This document shows, piece after piece, positions 19,488 to 27,448 of a stretch of 62,798 bases of DNA (the stretch's first letter is position 1; each line of letters opens with the position of its first letter). The stretch is from the NCBI GenBank assembly GCA_019745565.1, contig JAIESW010000002.1, positions 1 through 62,798 of the forward strand, read 5' to 3'. The translations under genes and the position numbers were made by a program. Below the pieces are notes generated by a model. The model was not told where the DNA came from and ran no database searches. It saw only the letters and a program-made list of their open reading frames with translations. This stretch comes from Burkholderiales bacterium (GTDB taxonomy: Bacteria; Pseudomonadota; Gammaproteobacteria; Burkholderiales; Ga0077523).

Positions 19488-20620
19488 GCCGCGCGCTCCA
19501 GAACCAGCGACACGTGCGACGACAGCACGCCGCCGTCGCCGTGCAGCAAGGCGAGGCGCGGTGAGCCGGCCTGCCGGTCGCCGGCGCGACCGGTCAATTG
19601 CAGATGGGTCTCGACCAGATGCGCCATCGCACCGCCGACACCGCAATGGCCGTAGGAAAGCAGGCCGCCATGGGTGTTGAGCGGCAGCGCGCCGTCGCGC
19701 GCGAAATGGCCTTCGGCCGCCAGTCGGCCCGAGGCCCCACGCGGTGCCAGGCCGATCTCCTCCAGCAGGATCGCGAGCGTGATGGTGAAGCTGTCGTAGA
19801 TCGCGGCGTAGTCGAAGTCGCCGATGTCGACCTTTGCCGTCCCCATCGCGGTCCGCGTGGACGCGCCGGCACCGAACTGCGTGAGACTCGGGGCAGCGCT
19901 CACGTGCTGGTGCGTGTGAGCCTGGCCGGTGCCGATGATGCGCACGGCGAAATCGTTCACCCGGTCGCGGCTCACCACGAATGCGGCGCCGCCGTCGGAG
20001 ACCGGGCAGCAATCCAGCAACTTGAGCGGCGTCGCCACCGGCTTGGAGGCGAGCACGTCATCGACGCCGATGGGCTCGCGGAACTGCGCGCCCGGATGCC
20101 GTTGGGCGTGACCGCGCATGAGCACCGCGAGCTGGGCGAGATCGCGTTCCGACAGTCCGACCTCGTGCATGTAGCGCGACGCGACGAGTCCGTAGTAGGC
20201 GGGGATCGTAGCGCCCATGGGCACCTCGTACGCCGGGTGCCCCACCTGGGCCAGCGTCTGCACGGCGGCATCGCGCGACTGGCCAGTGAGCCGGTTCTCG
20301 CCGGCAACCACCAGCACGTTCCGGGCGAGGCCGGCCTCGACGACGTGGTGCGCCAGCATGGCCATCGCGAACCCGGTGCCGCCGCCCAACTGGATCGCGT
20401 GCGCATAGCGCGGCTCGATGCCGAAATGCTCCGCGAACACCGTCGAGAGCATCAGGTGCGGAAAGGTGGTGGAGTAGCCGGTGAGCAGGCCGTCGATGTC
20501 ACCGCGCAGCAGCCCCGCATCTGCGAGCGCCGCCGCCGCTGCGGTGGACATCAGATCGACCGTGCTGTGCCCCGGGTGCTTCCCGTACGCCGTCAGTCCC
20601 GCACCCGTGATCCAGCTCAA
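19484..20620 (-). CDS. Thiolase-fold protein (SCP-x/Ltp2-like, probable aldolase or acyltransferase)
   Basis: 378 residues of thiolase fold. The N-terminal half reads HAIQLGGGTGFAMAMLAHHV where classical thiolases carry the nucleophilic Cys, so that Cys is absent. The C-terminal half keeps NTHGGLLSYGHCGVGG. Absence of the acyl-accepting Cys, plus an overlapping DUF35 gene, is the pattern of lipid-transfer-protein aldolases such as Ltp2, which cleave beta-hydroxy acyl-CoA, rather than true thiolases. That function is inference. First gene of the minus-strand operon with DUF35 and the CoA ligase. Confidence 0.85.
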   Translation of the reverse strand: MSWITGAGLTAYGKHPGHSTVDLMSTAAAAALADAGLLRGDIDGLLTGYSTTFPHLMLSTVFAEHFGIEPRYAHAIQLGGGTGFAMAMLAHHVVEAGLARNVLVVAGENRLTGQSRDAAVQTLAQVGHPAYEVPMGATIPAYYGLVASRYMHEVGLSERDLAQLAVLMRGHAQRHPGAQFREPIGVDDVLASKPVATPLKLLDCCPVSDGGAAFVVSRDRVNDFAVRIIGTGQAHTHQHVSAAPSLTQFGAGASTRTAMGTAKVDIGDFDYAAIYDSFTITLAILLEEIGLAPRGASGRLAAEGHFARDGALPLNTHGGLLSYGHCGVGGAMAHLVETHLQLTGRAGDRQAGSPRLALLHGDGGVLSSHVSLVLERAA

Positions 20621-20709
20621 TCGTCTCCTCCGCGCCCGAAACTCAAGCGGACGAGATTCTAAAGGGCTTCCGGCGCTTCCGATCGGGCGGCGACGACCGG
20701 CATCCAGCT

Positions 20710-20745
20710 AAGGCGCGAACCGCCGGTGTCCTCAGTTCGCGCCTT
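20710..20745. terminator. Hairpin after the lipoprotein gene
   Basis: AAGGCGCGAAC (20710-20720) and GTTCGCGCCTT (20735-20745) form a perfect 11-bp stem with a 14-nt loop, 13 nt beyond the stop of the minus-strand lipoprotein gene. Only two T residues follow, so it may act as a processing/stability hairpin or weak terminator that closes the CHASE2-FecR-lipoprotein unit. Confidence 0.6.
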
Positions 20746-20757
20746 GCGCGCTTCCCG

Positions 20758-21282
20758 TCAGGGGATCCAGGCCGTGCAGACGATGCCTGGCGGCACGGTC
20801 TCGCCGACCTTGCAGTAGCAAGGCCCCTGGATCATGCGTCCTCCGCTATAGAAGACCATGCAGTAGGGATTCACGCGCGAACGAGTGACGGCCACCTGTT
20901 CGAAGTTGAACACCGTACCTTCCACCGATCCTTGGCAGATCGACGTCTGCGTCTCCACCGCCTTCGCGCACTTCGGCCCGTACTTCTCTTCGAGCGCCGG
21001 CGAGCAGAGCTGGCAGGACGGCAGCTTCTTTCCCGTGTCGGCATTGAAGAAGCGCACCAGTCCGGCGTCGGTGATCTCGATGACCGCCGCGGCATCCTTG
21101 GAGGGCCGGTAGGCGAGCTTGGGCACGGTTGGTGTTCCGGCCGAGGGTTGTTCCGGGGCGGGGGCGGGCGCCGGTGCCGGAGTGTCGGGTTTCTGTTGCG
21201 CGCTCGCGCAGCCGCCGAGTGCCATTCCGGCCACTGCCGCGAACACCGCCATCCCACGCGTCCATCTGCCGAGGTTCCTCAT
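20758..21282 (-). CDS. Cysteine-rich outer-membrane lipoprotein, function unknown
   Basis: 174 residues. ATG at 21282 gives a lipoprotein signal with lipobox LGGC (Cys near 26), followed by a Pro/Ala-rich linker (about 30-50) and a compact domain with eight cysteines (CQLC, then single Cys, then CYC near the end) ending in VCTAWIP. The even Cys number suggests four disulphides in the periplasm. I recognise no family. It is 23 nt downstream of the FecR-TPR-barrel gene on the same strand, so it is probably co-expressed and may be an accessory to that outer-membrane protein. Confidence 0.75.
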   Translation of the reverse strand: MRNLGRWTRGMAVFAAVAGMALGGCASAQQKPDTPAPAPAPAPEQPSAGTPTVPKLAYRPSKDAAAVIEITDAGLVRFFNADTGKKLPSCQLCSPALEEKYGPKCAKAVETQTSICQGSVEGTVFNFEQVAVTRSRVNPYCMVFYSGGRMIQGPCYCKVGETVPPGIVCTAWIP

Positions 21283-21305
21283 CTTGTGCTCCTCTCTGGT
21301 TGAAA

Positions 21306-24300
21306 TCAGTACTGGAAGGTCGCCCGCAGGATCAGCGACTGTCCCGGACGGAACAGCGGGATGCGCGGGATGCCGGCGAAATCGGTGTCCTGGAAGCCGA
21401 ACTGCCGATCGAACAGGTTGCGTGCCTCGAGACTCAAGATGCCACGGCCGCCGGGCCAGCGATAGCCCAGCATGAGGTCGGTGAGGCCGAACCGGTGACG
21501 CTCCCGTGCGAGCGTGCCGTCGCCGTTGGGCGTGTCGACCGACTGATCCACGAACGTGAACGAGGTCCGGACGAAGACGCCGTTTCCCAGGAACAGCGTG
21601 GCGCGTAGCGGCAGCATCTGCGTCGTCACTCGATTCGGGAAGCTGTCGCCGACGCCATCGGCGGGAATCATCCGGCGCTGATCGTCGAAGCTGTACTCGG
21701 CCGAAACGCCGAGTTGCCTTGTGACGAGCCCGCTCACGAAGGCGCGGTAGAGCTGCTCCTCGCGCTGCTCTATCCGGGCAAGCGTTCCGTCCAGGTTCGA
21801 GACCGGGACGTCGAGGTTGCGGCCGCTTGCCTCGACGCCCGCGAACCAGCGCTCTCCGAAGCGCTGATCGAGGGCCACACCCATGCGGGTCGATTCCGTA
21901 CCGCTCACGTCGTCGAAGATCTGATTGAAGCCAGCCACCTGCGTCGGTTCCAGAGTCTGCGCTGCCGCGAAGGGCCGCTTCAACGCCCGGATGGTGGCTG
22001 CGCGCAACGTCGTCGAATCGGTGATGTTCCAGACTAGACCCAGCTTCGGATTGAACTGCCGCTTGGACACGGCAAGATCCTCGAAGCGATCCCAGGAGAG
22101 CGCCGTCACGACCTGCAGGCCGGGGGCCACGCGCCAACCCAGATAGCCGTAGGCGTTGTAGTACTCGGGTGTGGTCTTCAGCGGGGCCGCTACCGGTAGC
22201 GGGGGCACAGGATCCCCGACGAAACCGAGCGCGCCGGTCTGATCACGATTCTCGTCGACACGGGTACCACCGGCTCCCGCCGTGATCTGCACGCGCGACA
22301 GCTCGCGGAGGTGCTGGATCTCCCCGGTGTAGGCGTCGGTGTCATTGTGGATGCGCTTCGACTCGTAGAGGTTCTCGAATCCGGGCGGAAAGACGATGTT
22401 GGTCGGCGTCACCAGATAGTTCGTGGCCAGGCTGTCGTTGCGCTGCCGCGTGAGTGTGGCGAGCCAATGCGCTGTTGCATTCTCCGAGTGCCGGAAGCCC
22501 GCCCGGTACATCTCCGAACGCAGATCCTGCCGCAGCGAAGTGTCGTATTGGTTCTGATCGAAGTTCTGACGCACGTCGCCGCTCGCCAGCGCCGAGTAGC
22601 GATACTCCGCCTGGAAGCTGTTGCGATCGTCGACGTCGAACTGATAGAACACGTTGCGGATGTTCTGGCGGAAGTCGGCGTTTGGCCGGAATCCATCGGT
22701 CTCCATGAAGTACTGCCCCAACCGCAGACCGTGACGGCCACGCACGAAGGCGGCCATGGCCTCGTCGCCGATCGTGCCTTCGTTCCCCATGAAGCCGGTG
22801 AGATAGAACGCGGTGCGATTGCGCTCCATCAGCGGATTGAACTCCTGGAACGAAGGGGTGTAGGGTCCTTCGTTCTCCAGTACCGGCGCCCGCACCCCAC
22901 CGAGTCGCGGCGAGGCCGGCACGGCGGTCACGGGCTGCAGCATCTGCGATTGCAATAGTTCGCTGACACGTGCGCTTTCGTAGCGCGGCTGCAGGAGATA
23001 ACTGTCGGCCAGGTTGCGATGGGCCGGGAAGCCACCCGGGTCGAAGCTGATCGCGCGGCTGCTCTGCGCCTGCGAGAGCTGGTCGAAGCCCAGTTCGTTC
23101 GAGATGCGCGACTGGCTGGCGGCGCGCGCCGACTGGTCCTGGTCCAGGAGGAAGCGCGAGCGATAGACCGCACGGTTGTCGTTCAACTCCACCGAGCGCG
23201 TGAGGTCCATCAGCGCGTCTCCGGGCTGATTGATGGTCTGCTTGCGGATCGCGTCGTAGAACCACGGCGTCGGATCTCTCGGATCGAGGGCCTTCGCGAT
23301 GTCGAACTGGACACCAGCCAGCGCGACGCGCGCCGGATCGCGCTCGTCGAAGTAGGCCTTGCCCATGTACGACCGCACCAACGGGTTCACCGGATCGAGC
23401 GCCACCGCCACTTCGAACTGTTCGCGGCCTTCGGTCAGCCTGCCTTCGCGGATCTGTGCGAGGCCGAGCCCGAGCCGCGGCAAGGGATCGCCGGGCGAGA
23501 GCGCGATCGCGCGTTCGAACGATGCGCGTGCTGCAGCTATCCGGGTCCGTGCAAGCTGGGCGAATCCGGCAACCAGATGCCCGCGCGGTTCGTCGGCGTT
23601 GGTCGCGATGGCGGACTGGGCGGCAGCCTCCGCTTCGGCGCTCTTCCCCACGGAGAGGAGCAGCTCCGCGACACGCGCCTCAGCCAACGCGCTCTGCGGA
23701 TGAGTGGACGCCGCACGGCGCGCGCTGGCAAGGGCGGCGTCGAGGTCGAACCGCGACTGCTCGGCGAAGCTGAGCGACAGCAGCGCGCGCAGCGACGAGC
23801 GATCCTGCTCGAACGCCCGTTGCGCGAGGACCAGACCGCGATCGCGATCGTTGCGCGCCACGGCGATGATCGCTCGCAACGCGTTCACTTCGGCCGACTC
23901 ATCGACTTCGTCGAGCACGGCGCTCGCATCCGCGACGCGGCCGACGTCGAGCAGTGCCTCGGCTTGTCCGACGGCGCATCGGGCGCGCTCCGCCGCACCC
24001 GAAGTCGAGCAATCTTCGGTCGGCGCTGCCGAGCGATCGGTGAGGCGCGGGTAGTAGATGGCCCAGGCCACGGCGTCCGCCGGGCGCGCGGCGATCGTCA
24101 CGCCCTCCAGTCCGCCTTCGACGGAACCGACGCTCTGTCCGCGCTGCAGCCGTGCGTTCGTGCCGCCCGCTTCGGCCAGTACCGTGCCTTCGAACACCGA
24201 TACGCGTGACGAGGTGCATGCGTTCGTGACCTCGAATTCGGTTCCTTCGACGGTGGCGTTGACGAAGGGTGTCAGCACGCGGAACCGCCGCGGAAAGCGC

Positions 24301-24710
24301 GACGTGAAGTAGCCGGCACCGCACGACTGTCCGCGCGCGCCGGGTGCCACGCGATCGTCCGGATACAGTTCCACCACGGTCTCGTCCGGCTTCGCCGTGA
24401 GGGTGACCGTGGTGAACTGGTCGAGGCGGATGTTGGTTTCGGGCTGCATCGCGACTGCCGCGCGGCTGCGCGCGCCGACGTGGACGCGATCACCGCCGCA
24501 CAGCGGCACCGCCGATGCGTTCGCCGTCTGCCAGTCGCCGCGCCCGGCACGCTGGATCTCCACCGTGCCTTCGATCGATACCACGCGCGCGATCACGGGT
24601 GCGCAAGCGACCGTGTTCTGCGCCATTGCGGATGAAGTCCAGGCCCACAGCAGCGGCGGAGCGAGGGCGGACCACAGGACCGCGCGGGCACAACGGTGAA
24701 GCAGGATCAT
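21306..24710 (-). CDS. FecR domain-TPR-outer-membrane beta-barrel fusion protein
   Basis: 1134 residues from ATG 24710 (signal peptide to AMA^Q near 31); an in-frame ATG at 24779 lacks signal character. Order: FecR-like domain (about 37-205, with IEGTVEIQRAG and TPFVNATVEGTEFEV), a run of TPR-like helices (about 245-610, e.g. GLAQIREGRLTEGREQFEVA), then a TonB-dependent-receptor-like barrel (about 640-1134) with alternating strands, EARNLFDRQFGF and a C-terminal aromatic (RATFQY), the usual outer-membrane assembly signal. No plug domain or TonB box is apparent. Predicted to sit in the outer membrane with a periplasmic FecR/TPR part. Role unknown; sensing or assembly of an envelope complex is inference from its CHASE2 cyclase neighbour. 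Confidence 0.85.
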   Translation of the reverse strand: MILLHRCARAVLWSALAPPLLWAWTSSAMAQNTVACAPVIARVVSIEGTVEIQRAGRGDWQTANASAVPLCGGDRVHVGARSRAAVAMQPETNIRLDQFTTVTLTAKPDETVVELYPDDRVAPGARGQSCGAGYFTSRFPRRFRVLTPFVNATVEGTEFEVTNACTSSRVSVFEGTVLAEAGGTNARLQRGQSVGSVEGGLEGVTIAARPADAVAWAIYYPRLTDRSAAPTEDCSTSGAAERARCAVGQAEALLDVGRVADASAVLDEVDESAEVNALRAIIAVARNDRDRGLVLAQRAFEQDRSSLRALLSLSFAEQSRFDLDAALASARRAASTHPQSALAEARVAELLLSVGKSAEAEAAAQSAIATNADEPRGHLVAGFAQLARTRIAAARASFERAIALSPGDPLPRLGLGLAQIREGRLTEGREQFEVAVALDPVNPLVRSYMGKAYFDERDPARVALAGVQFDIAKALDPRDPTPWFYDAIRKQTINQPGDALMDLTRSVELNDNRAVYRSRFLLDQDQSARAASQSRISNELGFDQLSQAQSSRAISFDPGGFPAHRNLADSYLLQPRYESARVSELLQSQMLQPVTAVPASPRLGGVRAPVLENEGPYTPSFQEFNPLMERNRTAFYLTGFMGNEGTIGDEAMAAFVRGRHGLRLGQYFMETDGFRPNADFRQNIRNVFYQFDVDDRNSFQAEYRYSALASGDVRQNFDQNQYDTSLRQDLRSEMYRAGFRHSENATAHWLATLTRQRNDSLATNYLVTPTNIVFPPGFENLYESKRIHNDTDAYTGEIQHLRELSRVQITAGAGGTRVDENRDQTGALGFVGDPVPPLPVAAPLKTTPEYYNAYGYLGWRVAPGLQVVTALSWDRFEDLAVSKRQFNPKLGLVWNITDSTTLRAATIRALKRPFAAAQTLEPTQVAGFNQIFDDVSGTESTRMGVALDQRFGERWFAGVEASGRNLDVPVSNLDGTLARIEQREEQLYRAFVSGLVTRQLGVSAEYSFDDQRRMIPADGVGDSFPNRVTTQMLPLRATLFLGNGVFVRTSFTFVDQSVDTPNGDGTLARERHRFGLTDLMLGYRWPGGRGILSLEARNLFDRQFGFQDTDFAGIPRIPLFRPGQSLILRATFQY

Positions 24711-24728
24711 CGGGTCGCCTATCGGGTG

Positions 24729-24750
24729 TGGGGCCTGCCGGCAGGCCCCA
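24729..24750. promoter_or_regulatory. 22-bp perfect palindrome in the leader of the FecR-TPR-barrel gene
   Basis: Half-sites TGGGGCCTGCC (24729-24739) and GGCAGGCCCCA (24740-24750) are exact reverse complements with no spacer. It lies 19 nt upstream of the chosen start of the minus-strand FecR-TPR-barrel gene, in the 205-nt gap after the CHASE2 cyclase. It could be a dimeric regulator operator, or an RNA hairpin limiting transcription or translation of the downstream gene. It has no T-run. Confidence 0.5.
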
Positions 24751-24915
24751 GGCGCGATGCGGCTCGCGCGCCTGATCATGAACGATACGCAGCAGTGGCC
24801 GGCGCTTCAACTCCGACGAACGTCATGTCGGTCGTGTTCGACCTTCCACCCCGCGCGTCGAAGCCTGCAACACATCGCCGGGTGCCAACGGCGACCGGCC
24901 GGGTGGCTCACACGG

Positions 24916-27165
24916 CTATACCACTGGAATTTCCAGGCGCTCTCGCGTGCCGGTGGGACCGAGTCTGCCCAGGAGGTAGTTCAGCGGACCGTCGCCGGGA
25001 TGCGACAGCCGCAGCGTCTCCAACCGCGCTCGCGCCGTCGCGACGTCACCGCGACGCCAAGCCGCCACCGCCTCGTCGAACGCCGCGCACCGCTCCCGGG
25101 TTGCCGCATCGGCGCGATCGGCGGCTGCCACGATCTCCACGACATGCACGGGTTCCGACTTGCCCTTCAGCAGGAAGTCGCCGAGTTCGCGCGTCACGAC
25201 CGTGTCGAGGCCGGCGGTGAGTTCCTTGGAAACGGCGATGCGCACCCCGAGCTTGCCGGCCAGGGACTGCAAGCGGTTGGCCGTGTTCACCGCATCGCCG
25301 ACGCCGCGATACTCGTAGTGGTTGAGCGCACCCACCGGCGCCAGCACGATGGGCCCCCACGCCACCCCGACCCGGGTGAGGAGGGCAGTTTCGGGTTCGC
25401 GCTCGGCCAGCCGATCGGCACCTTCGATGAGCGAGAGGCACGCGGCGCAAACGCGGGCGCGTGCCGCTGCTTCGTCGTCTCCTTCGGGCCATATGGCCAC
25501 CATGCTGTCGCCGACCACGTCGCTCACGAAACCGCCGTGGCGGGCGACCGCATCGAACAGCGGTTCGTAGTAGCGGTTCAGGAACTCGAGCAGCGCTTCG
25601 GGTGCGAGCCGTTCCGCGAGCGATGTGTAGCGGTGCGCATCGGTCGCCATGCACGCAGCCTGCACGCGTCGCCGCAGCGTGTGGAGTGCCTGCGCGTTCT
25701 GGGTGAGGCGGCTCGCCACGTCCGGCGGAACGAAGTTGGCGAACGCCCGCTGCAGCCGCGCCCGCTGCTGCAGGGCCTCGCGATAGCGCCACCCGAGGGC
25801 CACCAGGACACCGAGCGGCAACTGCACCGCGAGCGGTCCGACGATCGGCAGCCACACGAAATTCGAGCGGAACACGAACCATGCGACGGCGAGCCACGCC
25901 GCGCCGAGCATGCCGACACCCAGCAGGCCGATGCCGACGCTACCCGCGAGCACGGCAGCCGTGGCGGCGGCTCCTGCGACGAAGACGATCACCGCGGTGA
26001 CGGACGGGCCCGGCTCGCGCAGAAATGCACGTGCATGGATGTTCGCGAAGGCGGTGGCGGCGATCTCGACGCCGTGCATGTTCGCGCGCGGGCCGGCGAA
26101 CACGGTGCGATGGTCGTCGTGCGGCTCGGCCTGCGCAGACTCGGCGTAGCCGACGAAGACCGTGCGACCGCGCAGCCGCTGCAGGACGTCCGGCGCACCG
26201 GCGATGACCGCGTCGTAGCCGATCGTCGGCACGGTGCCGGGAGGTCCGTGGAAGTTGATGTAGCGCACTGCCGGACCGCCGAAGAGATCGAGCAGCGTTG
26301 CGAACGTGTCTTCGTTGCCCGTCTCCCTGAACGATCCGCGAGCATCGTCAGCGGCGGCGAAATGCTGCCGCAGCGCCGCGGTGCGCGACAGCAGCGGAAG
26401 CCTGCGCCCCGTCTCGTCGTTCACGCCGGCCGACTGCGCCAGGACGAGTTCCGCCCTGCTGCCGTCGACGAACGCGTGATAGGCAACCGCAGGTAGCGTG
26501 GGCAGCGGCGGCTCGCCGTCGAAGAAGAGCGCTGCACGCCGAACCTGGTCGCGCGGCTCGGGTAGAGGAAACGGCGCTGCCGCCAACGCGGCGTCGTGGA
26601 TGTCCTGCGACAGCGGTGCGAGGCCGGCATGCTCGCCGGATGCCGCAGTCGTATCCTGTTCGAGCTTGTGACCGACGATCACGTTGCCGGCCGCGCGCAG
26701 CGCCTGCGCGAACAGGGCGTCGTCCGCAGCCACGTCGAAGCCGTAGAACGCCGGTTCGCGCGGACGAAACAGCATGTCGAACACGACTGCGCGCGCACCG
26801 GCTTCGTGCAACCGGCGGACGAGCAGACCGTGCAGACAACGCGGCCACGACGAAAGCCGCGTGGGTGCCGGAGGATTGACCCACTCCGGACCGGGTGCGC
26901 CGCTGCCCGCGCGCGCACCGTCGCACGGAGCGTCACGTGGCGGCGCGCGGCGCAACCAGAGATGCGAGGTCGCGGCGCGATCGACTGCTACGATCGCGAC
27001 CGGTTCGGTGACGGGACGCACGCCGCGCAGATGAAAGAGGGCGGTGAGTCCGAAGTCCGCCTCGAGCGCAGGTCCGATCGGCGTCAGCCAGACCAGCGCA
27101 CCGGCGAGCCCGACGGCTACGCTCGCTGCGAAAGCACGAACGGCGCGCCGTGATTCTTCCGGCAC
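24916..27165 (-). CDS. CHASE2-domain adenylate/guanylate cyclase
   Basis: 749 residues, GTG start. N-terminal TM (about 9-27), periplasmic CHASE2 sensor (about 35-380, with VVFDMLFREP-like VVFDMLFRPREPAF and the KTVFVGYAESAQ-type end), three TMs (about 385-455), a helical linker, then a class III cyclase domain (about 500-690). Both metal-binding Asp are present (ATDAHRYTSL and VVGDSMVAIW) and the GVGDAVNTANRLQ helix is intact, so it looks catalytically competent. Predicted to make cAMP (or cGMP) in response to an envelope signal. A 38-aa ORF lies upstream; the FecR-TPR-barrel gene lies 205 nt downstream on the same strand. Confidence 0.93.
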   Translation of the reverse strand: MPEESRRAVRAFAASVAVGLAGALVWLTPIGPALEADFGLTALFHLRGVRPVTEPVAIVAVDRAATSHLWLRRAPPRDAPCDGARAGSGAPGPEWVNPPAPTRLSSWPRCLHGLLVRRLHEAGARAVVFDMLFRPREPAFYGFDVAADDALFAQALRAAGNVIVGHKLEQDTTAASGEHAGLAPLSQDIHDAALAAAPFPLPEPRDQVRRAALFFDGEPPLPTLPAVAYHAFVDGSRAELVLAQSAGVNDETGRRLPLLSRTAALRQHFAAADDARGSFRETGNEDTFATLLDLFGGPAVRYINFHGPPGTVPTIGYDAVIAGAPDVLQRLRGRTVFVGYAESAQAEPHDDHRTVFAGPRANMHGVEIAATAFANIHARAFLREPGPSVTAVIVFVAGAAATAAVLAGSVGIGLLGVGMLGAAWLAVAWFVFRSNFVWLPIVGPLAVQLPLGVLVALGWRYREALQQRARLQRAFANFVPPDVASRLTQNAQALHTLRRRVQAACMATDAHRYTSLAERLAPEALLEFLNRYYEPLFDAVARHGGFVSDVVGDSMVAIWPEGDDEAAARARVCAACLSLIEGADRLAEREPETALLTRVGVAWGPIVLAPVGALNHYEYRGVGDAVNTANRLQSLAGKLGVRIAVSKELTAGLDTVVTRELGDFLLKGKSEPVHVVEIVAAADRADAATRERCAAFDEAVAAWRRGDVATARARLETLRLSHPGDGPLNYLLGRLGPTGTRERLEIPVV

Positions 27166-27298
27166 GTCAGAGTCTGCAGACCAGATCCATGGATCAGGTG
27201 GTGCGGGGTGTCGATTCGCGGCGCAGTTTACCGGCGCCCGGCCGGGTGCGCCACGCGCAGTATCACTCCCGCGTCGGATCGCGCAACCGCGCCGTCAG

Positions 27299-27415
27299 CT
27301 ATCGAGTCGGATCGAAGATCTCGTCCAGGACATCGGCGATGCCCTGGGTGTCGCCCTGCGGATTCGATGCCTCGGGCGAAGCGTCCACCCGCGGCGTGTC
27401 GGTAAAGGTGGACAC
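27299..27415 (-). CDS. Candidate small acidic protein (38 aa)
   Basis: An open frame from GTG 27415 to TAG 27299, in the 283-nt gap between the GGDEF-EAL gene and the CHASE2 cyclase on the same strand. The translation is acidic (TPRVDASPEASNPQGD, then IADVLDEIFDPTR) and its codons have the strong G/C third-position bias of neighbouring genes. No good ribosome site is visible (AGAACAGAAG lies upstream). It could also be the tail of a decayed gene, since a stop lies upstream in frame. No family recognised. Confidence 0.35.
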   Translation of the reverse strand: MSTFTDTPRVDASPEASNPQGDTQGIADVLDEIFDPTR

Positions 27416-27448
27416 GATCGAGCACTTCTGTTCTCGCTGTCGGCAGCC

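Noticed and set aside
24711..24779. N-terminal extension of the FecR-TPR-barrel gene
   Set aside because: Contains a perfect palindrome and would hide the signal peptide behind 23 residues; ATG 24710 starts the signal.
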